Made by a program: the position numbers and the translations under genes. Below are positions 57,446 through 64,000 of a stretch of 64,000 bases of DNA, piece after piece. Position 1 is the first letter of the stretch; the number at the start of each line of letters is the position of its first letter. The notes beneath the pieces were generated by a model, which was not told where the DNA came from, ran no database searches, and saw only the letters and a program-made list of their open reading frames with translations. The DNA comes from Heterostelium multicystogenum (Eukaryota; Evosea; Eumycetozoa; Acytosteliales; Acytosteliaceae): the NCBI GenBank assembly GCA_003667245.1, contig RCNN01000144.1, positions 1 to 64,000 of the forward strand, in the 5' to 3' direction.

Positions 57446-58996
57446 CGCCAATCCAATACGTATCACTATATACAATATCGATGATTATCTCTACCATCTG
57501 TCATCCTCAAATACTACTGTATCATTACACCAATCTAGCCGATTCAAACTATGAACATTCTTCTTCCTCTTTTTAGTTGTTCATAGTTTTAGTTTTTTAT
57601 AATTTGGTGAAGTTACATAATATGTAGTTGAAGATCGATGTTTGTTGATTGACATTGTAATAATGTTTGACTGCTTTGTTATTGATGTACTGAAGGATAC
57701 TATCGCAGATCTACAAGATGCATACCCATATTATTTATTTTACTTTAATATTTTATTTAGTTTATTGTTATATTCTAACTGAATCGCTATCTATCTTTCT
57801 ATCTATACAAAATAATAACAATAATCTAGATCTACAATCAAATGCAAGAAACTATCTGTAAATCTAACTAACTATCTAAAGTTCCTTCTACTACTATTAT
57901 TATTATTATTAATAGTACTAATTAAAGTAATAATATATATAATCTAATTATATATAAATTTAATTATCAATAATAATAAATATTAAATAAACTCAAATTA
58001 TAAATAAATTGAAAATTGATCTTGGGTGTTTTTAAATAAAAAAAAACAAACAAAAAAGTAAAAAAAAAACTAATTTAATTTTTTTGTCGTGCTTACTACT
58101 CTGCTCACTGTTACCAACATTAGATGCATCTATATGAACTAATGATGTCCAACAACAATATCTTTTGATAGAAAATATCTTATCGTATTAAAAACAAAAA
58201 CCAAAGAAAACTAAATAAATCTAAAACCAAACCTTGAGACAATCAATCCATCAATCTCAGTCATTAAATAAATGGTATCATTTCGAGGGTATTTTCTGAT
58301 CTATCATTCATCACTCATTCATCTATCCACCATCGTTAATTAATTTGAATCTTCAAACTCAAACCGAACGAATCATGAATGATCTATCATAATACAATGA
58401 AATTGTTATCTATAATATATAAGAATATTTTCTCTATCTCTCTTAATAACATGATCTACTAAGACAAACAATTTTAATACTCATACTACAGTTCAAAGTA
58501 GGTTTAATTAGACTACTTCTCAATGATAACGAAAAGATGATATTTTATTCTTGATCTACTACAATGTAATTTAATTGATATTAAATTTAACGAACTATCA
58601 AATTGTATAACTGTGTTTATATTTCTAATATAGTGTCATTTTATGGTATTTATTTAGAGTTCATTATTGGTGATTTGTACAAACTAAAATATATCTATCA
58701 TCATTGCCCAAACATTGAAGGAGTTCTAATGATTGTAACTCCACTTTAGTAATATGAACTTCCTACAGATCAATCATTTGTGGTGTTGTAACCACAGTCT
58801 GATTTATTTGCTAATTTTAATTTTAATTTTAATTTGTTTTGCCCAGGTTCATAAAAACTTGCCAATATGAAATACTTTTTTGCAATCAGAACCTATTTAT
58901 ATCTTTAGTTTTGGATATTGAAAATCATCAAATAAACAAATACACATAAATATAATACCAATCAATTCAAACCCTTACTTTTTAATAATTTTTAAA
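57446..58996. other. Divergent promoter region
   Basis: About 1.5 kb between two divergent genes. It holds A-rich runs near 58040-58070, ATT repeats near 57895-57975, and an AATTTTAATTTTAATTTT repeat near 58812. A TATTTATATC stretch at 58893 could be a TATA box for the SDR. No gene. Confidence 0.5.
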
Positions 58997-60037
58997 ATGC
59001 AAACCATCAAAAATTTCTTAGTTGACCAATATGCCAAGCTTAATTACACACCAGTCGATCTCTATGGAAAAGTGGTCATTGTCACTGGTAGTAATATTGG
59101 CATTGGATATGCAACTGTTCAACACTTCTTGAAAATGAATCCAAGTCGTATCATTCTTGCTTGCCGAAATATGCAGAAAGCCAATGATGCACTGGAAAAA
59201 TTGAAATCAGAAAGTTCCTGCGTCAATTCAGATGGTGGTGTCATTGTTGAGGTCATGGAGCTGGATATCTCCTCCTTTGATTCTGTCAAATCATTTGTAA
59301 AGAAATACGAATCACGAGGATTACCGCTCCATCTTCTCATCAATAATGCCGGACTAGGTGGAAATATGACATTCTCTTTAACTAAAGATGGACACGAAAC
59401 CATGTATGCAACCAATCATCTTGGTACTACTTTGCTGACTTTGTTGCTACTACCCACCATTAGAAAGACTGCTCTCCAGCCAAATACATACCCAAGAATT
59501 ATCAATCTTGCATCGGAAGTACATCTATGGACTGATTTTTCAGTCAAAGACACTCCCAATATCATCGAGGCTATGGACGATCCAAAGAAGATCGTTGGAT
59601 TCGATAGATATTCCATTTCAAAGATGATGAATGTCCTCTTCACGAAAAGCCTAGCAAGACATCTCCAAGAGTCAACATTGGAAGAAGACAAGAGAATCAC
59701 AGTTCACTCAATCAATCCAGGAATGGTTACATCAGATCTCGGTTTGAAAGAAGACAAATCATGGTTGGAGAAGTTTGCATTCAAGTCGCTGAATACCATT
59801 TTAAGCTATATCATCGCAAGAACCCCAGAGGAAGGTTCCAAAACAACCGTTGTAGCAGCCATAAGTCTAGACTACGGAGTTGAGAACGGTGCCGAAAATG
59901 GGCTTTATTTCTCATCGTGCAAACCAGCCAAAGTTAATCCCCTTGCCGAAGGACAAGTCGGCAAAGACCTAGCCGAAAGGCTGTGGAAAGAAACATTAGA
60001 AGTACTTCCAAATGAAGTTTTAGAAGTATCATTTTAA
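58997..60037 (+). CDS. Short-chain dehydrogenase/reductase (retinol dehydrogenase-like)
   Basis: A single clean frame of 346 residues. ATG at 58997 is preceded by an A/T-rich leader. The Rossmann motif VVIVTGSNIGIGYATV has TGxxxGIG at residues 30-37; HLLINNAGLGG is the NNAG structural motif; YSISKMMN (about residue 203) is the catalytic YxxxK; NPGMVTSDLG follows. The length and the LACRNMQKANDAL segment after beta-2 (favouring NADP) match RDH/DHRS-type enzymes such as RDH11-14 and WWOX-like members, which reduce or oxidise lipophilic carbonyls. No membrane segment is obvious beyond the N-terminus. The physiological substrate is not predictable. A short 3' hairpin lies 34 bases after the stop. 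Confidence 0.9.
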   Translation: MQTIKNFLVDQYAKLNYTPVDLYGKVVIVTGSNIGIGYATVQHFLKMNPSRIILACRNMQKANDALEKLKSESSCVNSDGGVIVEVMELDISSFDSVKSFVKKYESRGLPLHLLINNAGLGGNMTFSLTKDGHETMYATNHLGTTLLTLLLLPTIRKTALQPNTYPRIINLASEVHLWTDFSVKDTPNIIEAMDDPKKIVGFDRYSISKMMNVLFTKSLARHLQESTLEEDKRITVHSINPGMVTSDLGLKEDKSWLEKFAFKSLNTILSYIIARTPEEGSKTTVVAAISLDYGVENGAENGLYFSSCKPAKVNPLAEGQVGKDLAERLWKETLEVLPNEVLEVSF

Positions 60038-60071
60038 CAACCATTGTAAATAAACATATCACATTCACAAA

Positions 60072-60089
60072 CACTGAGAGTTCTCAGTG
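60072..60089 (+). terminator. Inverted repeat just after the SDR stop
   Basis: CACTGAGA-GT-TCTCAGTG, perfect 8-base arms with a 2-base loop, starts 34 bases after the stop codon. It may be a 3' UTR hairpin; a role in RNA end formation or stability is inference. Confidence 0.4.
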
Positions 60090-60285
60090 AAATGTAAATT
60101 CAATCAGGGAAGACAGTGGATGGATCACCTTTCATTAAAGTAACGTGACAAATGAATTTTTTGAATTTTTTGAGATTTTTTAAAAACATTTGAATAATGA
60201 TGATGATGGCGATCATTTATTTCGTGTGTGTGAATACATATTATTTTACTTAGATTATATTATATTGTCATTCATTAGATTAGCA

Positions 60286-60897
60286 ATGGAAAGATTCACT
60301 GGAATTTTATACAAGACTCTCTTCAAGAGAAACTCTACTTTCATGGCTACTGTCGTCGTCAGTGCCTTCGTTTTCGAAAGCACCATCCACGGTGTTGTCG
60401 ATACCGCCTTTGAGAGAGTCAACAAGGGTGTATGTGTCTGAGTAACAACTTGTTAGTTCGTTCTATTCGATAAACCTATACTTCAATTGCAATCATCTAC
60501 TTGGATCAGTAATAATCAAGCACCAACAGTATAGTAGTTATAAACAGAAAATAGGTTATTCAGCATAAAAATTTTAGAAGATGTAGATCTCATCAAATAA
60601 TAGTATCTATCAACAGCATAAACCATGCGACTACATTATGAAAGAGCAATACTCAATTGAGGAACATACATAGATATACAAGAAGAGCAGAGCAGAATAG
60701 ATAAACATCTAAAGATGTGACTGAAAGCAGATTATTATTTGTGGAGGAGAGAATGATGAACTATAGGTTAAAGAATAGAACGAAACTAAGTGAAAATAAG
60801 CTTACAAATGAATACTAACTATTATATTATATAATAAATCTAGAAATTGTGGAAGGATGTCTATGCCGACAGAGTTGCCAGAGGATTGTCACAATAA
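60286..60897 (+). CDS. Complex III subunit 9 (QCR9/UQCR10)
   Basis: A small subunit of mitochondrial ubiquinol-cytochrome c reductase that sits beside the Rieske protein. Exon 1 (60286-60429) encodes MERFTGILYKTLFKRNSTFM and ATVVVSAFVFESTIHGVVDT, the single inner-membrane helix, to ERVNKG. After an unusually long intron (60430-60843, 414 bases, GTATGT...TCTAG) exon 2 (60844-60897) adds KLWKDVYADRVARGLSQ. The total is 65 residues, the expected size. LYK.LF.R.STF and AFxFE are the family signature, and the GKLWKD element completes across the splice. The ATG follows ATTAGCA, so a 5' UTR intron may precede it. Frame clean. Confidence 0.9.
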
Positions 60898-61376
60898 ACA
60901 ATTTTATATAAGCGACTTCAACAACAATAACAATTATATTAATCATCAACATCTAATAATTCACAGTTATAAATCAATGAAAATTAAATAGTATTTAAAA
61001 TATAGATAGATAAACATTTTAAAAGCATCATTTGACTCGATAGTCAAGTCAATGGTGATTGTATTTGCCCAAAACTCAAAGCTTTTATTATACTTTATTT
61101 GATATCTACTTATTCTATATTATATTAGTGGTGATAAGAAAAGATAAGTTAAGTCAGATAAAAACAGATTAGACTAATTCATTATTTGAATATATATATT
61201 TATTATTGTTAATGTTGAGAATGTACATAAAAAAATGGAAAAGAATTGACTCTGTTGTTTTCGAAATTAACTTGAACTACTTATATAAAAGTTATTGGGA
61301 GTGAGTCTAAATCTTTTCCAATTGAATCGGTCGGTCGATCGATCGAAATCGATTTTGGTGGTTGGGAGTAAATTTT
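60898..61376. other. Convergent 3' flanks
   Basis: About 480 AT-rich bases. A CGATCGATCG palindrome with CGGTCGG neighbours lies near 61328-61345, just beyond the granulin stop. No gene. Confidence 0.5.
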
Positions 61377-61825
61377 CTAGTTCTTGGGTGCATAGATATG
61401 TCCGTATTGATATTGTGGTGGGATGCACATGCTTCCTCCTGCGGCTGCAGAGTTAATGAGAGAATCGGTGGTTAGTAACCTCGAGGGTGCTGAGCTAAGA
61501 TGGCTTTGTGATACTTACTGCAAGTGAATCCACTTGGACAACAGTGCTTCATATCAGAGCAGCATGCGGCATTGGGAGAAGGACAACAGCTGTAACCGCC
61601 ATTACCTGAGGGACAGCAAGTCGAACCGGAGTCGCAGTAGCTTCCATCCGGACATTCGACGCCGCTCTTACGGTATGGATCACTCTTCAGTCTCATGCTC
61701 GATTTGAAACGATCTAAATCATACTGATTGTTTTTTCTATGTACACCGAGTGCATCGACCGTGCAAATCATCAAAACAAGACCAATCAAGAAATAAATAA
61801 GGTAAGATGATTGTCGACTGTTCAT
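61377..61825 (-). CDS. grn: Granulin (secreted, one complete 12-Cys domain)
   Basis: Granulins are secreted or lysosomal Cys-rich growth and stress factors. Exon 1 (61825-61519) starts MNSRQSSYLIYFLIGLVLMI with a signal peptide ending near TVDALG, a charged propeptide (LGVHRKNNQYDLDRFKSSMR), then CPDGSYCDSGSTCCPSGNGG, YSCCPSPNAACCSDMKHCCP and SGFTC. The intron 61518-61445 is phase 1, and exon 2 (61444-61377) supplies TAGGSMC and the tail CIPPQYQYGHIYAPKN. The pattern C-x5-C-x5-CC-x8-CC-x6-CC-x5-CC-x5-C-x6-C gives all 12 cysteines, the last in exon 2. Total 124 residues. Without splicing the frame would end in PRGY and lack the last Cys, so the spliced form is strongly favoured. A Dictyostelium granulin gene is known; orthology is likely but not proven here. 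Confidence 0.9.
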
Positions 61826-62773
61826 TCTTACTTGGATGAAATAAATAGTATATCTATGTATGTTGTGTATATATATATATAAAAAGATAGATAAGATGGG
61901 ATTAGTTCTTGTTGGGAACACAATTCAGCACAACCAAGCAACTAGGAGAAAATAAATTAAATTTTGATCAACTCTTCTGTGGAAAAAAACACATCATTTT
62001 TAAAAACAAAAACAAAAAGATTCCTGAGACTTTTCTTTTATGCATTCGAACAACCACACAGAATCAGTCTCCAAGTCTATTTTGTTTATAAAAATAAAAA
62101 ACAACAGATATTTCTGCTTGAATATCTATACTTATATCTGTAGAGATAAAATTCTAAAAACAATAAATAGTGCTAAGTTAGTCAAGTTGAGTTTGGTTTG
62201 TTTAGTTTGGAAAGGCAAACATTAAAAGTAATATTCACATCATATTCCTGGTGTATTTGAGGTGATTATGATTCCTGACATTGTTTTGCTGTTCAATATG
62301 ATTAAGATATACTCAATCTTTAATGATAATAATAGATTCTTTCGAATAATTTAGATTGTCATTGCAGATGACCATCTTTGCTTTTCAAGTCCTGTCATGC
62401 TTTGAGGACTATAAATCTGAAATAAGGCAATGTTCCAATCTTTTTTGTTTTTCTTGTTTTTTATAAAAAATTTTATTAATAAATGGCTGGACCAAATGTT
62501 TTATGAAGAGGTAATCTTTGTATGACATCATAGATAGATAGAAAGTAGATATTTAGATAGATAGATATATAGATTTAGATATATTAAATATTAAATTAAT
62601 GATATTTGATAAAGTTAATACTGGTACAATAGATAGATAGATAGATATTTTAATTAAAGAGTTATATAAATAGATATAATTTAGTATGTTTAAATTAAAG
62701 AATTAGAAAGTGAAGTGAGGTGTGAGATAGAGACAGTATTTTATCTGTCCTCGGATTCAATAATAGTGAGAGA
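61826..62773. other. Non-coding region with GATA microsatellite
   Basis: About 950 bases between divergent genes. (GATA)n/(TAGA)n runs at about 62532-62570 and 62630-62648 stand out. The granulin promoter is near 61870 (TATATATATATAAAAAG). No gene seen. Confidence 0.6.
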
Positions 62774-64000
62774 ATGAATAGAATAAGAAATACAAGTTCA
62801 AAAGAATACAGAATATAGATTCAAGTAGTAGTAGTGAAAGTGAATCGGATAGTGATGAAACTACCTCCATAGCTATTGCCAATGATGATGTTGGTAACAG
62901 TGATAGTAACATCAATGAAAGTGGCAAGCTTACTCTGAATCCAGATGAATACGACAGCGAGGAGGAAAAGGAATATCTCATCAATGAAAAGCTAAACTAT
63001 GAAAAGAGAATCAAAGAAAAGGAGAAAGAGAAAACAAAGAGAATCTGAAGATGACCTTCAAGATACACCTATTGTACAAAAATATAAAAATAAGATATAT
63101 AAGTTAAAGAATAACAACAGTAATAGTAGTTTTCAACACTAATAGTAATAGTAATAGTAGTAATAGTAGTAGTTCTATTAGTAATATAAGTAGTGTTTCA
63201 ACTTCATCAACTTCAACAGCTCGCTTATCTCGAACAACAAGTAATGAACGACTTGAACATCAGAATACTAGCGGCAACAGCAATGGCAATAGCAACAGTT
63301 TAATGATGGATGAACATATTGTAGATATTAACACCAATAGTAGTAATAGTCATAATGGTGAAAGCACAAACGATGGATTCCTTCTAAGCAATGAAATTGG
63401 AAGTGAAGCACAGAACATACTGTTTATTCAAAATGAATTATCAAGGCCTATGACCTTTAAAGATTTTATAAAGTAATGTCATAATGATAATAATCCTGTA
63501 AAGAAGATTCTGAGCTCATCTAATCCTAACCATTCATTGACATAACTATAGACAAGTCAGATTCCTATGTATATTATATCTATTGCCTGTATCTATAGTA
63601 TTATTAATCGCACTGATAACCGATTGGAAACAAAGCTGTGATTTCCCTCTGAAGCAATGGGCCATCATTCAAGTCATTATTCAACTATCGTTAATCATTA
63701 ATTTGATATATCTATTTTTCGATGATCCCTACACAGACAACAACAATAGTAGCACACCATTTTTAGCAAGGTATGGAGCCGATCTTGGAATCAATCAACG
63801 AACCAAATCTAACAGAAATCCCATCCATCATATAGATTACAATTTATATTCCAAATTTTCTATAGAATTTTAAGCTCATCATATATTATATGGTTTATAG
63901 TTGGTGTCATCCTTACATTTAAAACAAAGTCAAGTGATCAATGTGTAAGTGGAACAGCTCAACCCAGCCAAATCCTTCAGGAATCTGTTGTCAATTGGAA
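62774..64000 (+). CDS. Multi-pass membrane protein with Ser/Asn-rich acidic N-terminus, partial, frameshifted
   Basis: A coding signal begins near ATG 62774 (MNRIRNTSSKEYRI). In a second frame come DSSSSSESESDSDETTSIAI, an acidic stretch and DEYDSEEEKEYLINEKLNYE. Two more frames carry PIVQKYKNKIYKLKNN, then ISSVSTSSTSTARLSRTTSN and ELSRPMTFKDFIK. Near 63575 membrane segments start (LPVSIVLLIALITDWKQ, WAIIQVIIQLSLIINLIYLF) and a last one continues at 63870-63920 (SYIIWFIVGVILTF) to the right edge. Ser-rich cytoplasmic N-terminus followed by at least three helices suits transmembrane RING-type or similar eukaryotic membrane proteins, but no RING is in view. About four single-base shifts. Not complete in this window; function unknown. 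Confidence 0.5.

Noticed and set aside
1..64000. tRNA genes, rRNA, CRISPR arrays, complete transposons (DIRS, TRE-type)
   Set aside because: I looked for GGTTCGAATC-type tRNA arms, spaced direct repeats, reverse transcriptase and long terminal repeats and saw none; a covariance-model scan (tRNAscan-SE, Infernal) would be decisive.

Overview
The window looks like nuclear DNA of a dictyostelid social amoeba (or a close amoebozoan relative). Intergenic DNA is very AT-rich with ATT/GATA/CAA microsatellites. Introns are short (about 60-120 bp) with GTAAGT/GTATGT donors and (T)AG acceptors. Coding regions carry poly-N, poly-Q, poly-S and poly-T runs. The gene content is eukaryotic: EFL1, PLRG1, PP2A scaffold subunit, complex III subunit 9, granulin, a ComC-type adhesion protein, MYSM1-like deubiquitinase, sphingosine kinase and cytochrome P450. 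I cannot name the species. I recognised no tRNA, rRNA, CRISPR array or complete transposon.

Layout: 1-768, 3' part of an RBR/IBR zinc-finger gene (+), overlapping at its end with EFL1 (-, 752-4381). An IBR/RING2 fragment (-) lies at about 4850-5160. After 1.5 kb of non-coding DNA come a membrane-tailed aspartic protease (+, about 6744-8473) and, convergent to it, a striking gene for a type I restriction HsdR-like helicase (-, 8539-11555). A small secreted protein (-, to 12728) and the SANT-SWIRM-MPN histone H2A deubiquitinase-like gene (+, 13735-17390) diverge from a promoter region holding AACCGGTT palindromes and a CACACCC box. From 19.5 to 22.8 kb are small genes: an unknown conserved-looking protein, a half-LIM zinc microprotein and two secreted Cys proteins. 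From 23.4 to 26.8 kb are a 2-oxoglutarate dioxygenase (+) and a convergent CaMK/MLCK-type kinase (-). From 30 to 35.3 kb are a DNAJC21-like gene (-), an unknown small gene (-), a membrane protein (+) and PLRG1 (+). 36.7-42.7 kb is a large FN3-repeat/EGF/ComC-type surface protein (+). 43.1-45.3 kb is a tandem array of three ACOT13-type thioesterases (-), then sphingosine kinase (-, to 47341). After 5 kb of mostly non-coding DNA come a P450 (+, 52286-53809), a 46-residue secreted Cys-rich peptide (+), PP2A-A (-), an SDR (+), QCR9 (+), granulin (-) and the start of a membrane protein (+) running off the right edge.

The genes do not form one pathway. The common thread is housekeeping plus secreted or surface developmental proteins. 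A key quality issue is that many recognisable genes (EFL1, HsdR-like, MYSM1-like, kinase, P450, aspartic protease, sphingosine kinase, DNAJC21-like, thioesterase copy 1, FN3 gene) are broken by single-base frameshifts, often at homopolymers. PLRG1, SDR, dioxygenase, QCR9, granulin and thioesterase copy 3 read cleanly, and PP2A-A is clean apart from one missing splice AG. This mix fits unpolished sequence at least as well as genuine pseudogenes. Spans given for broken genes are the envelope of homologous coding, not one open frame.
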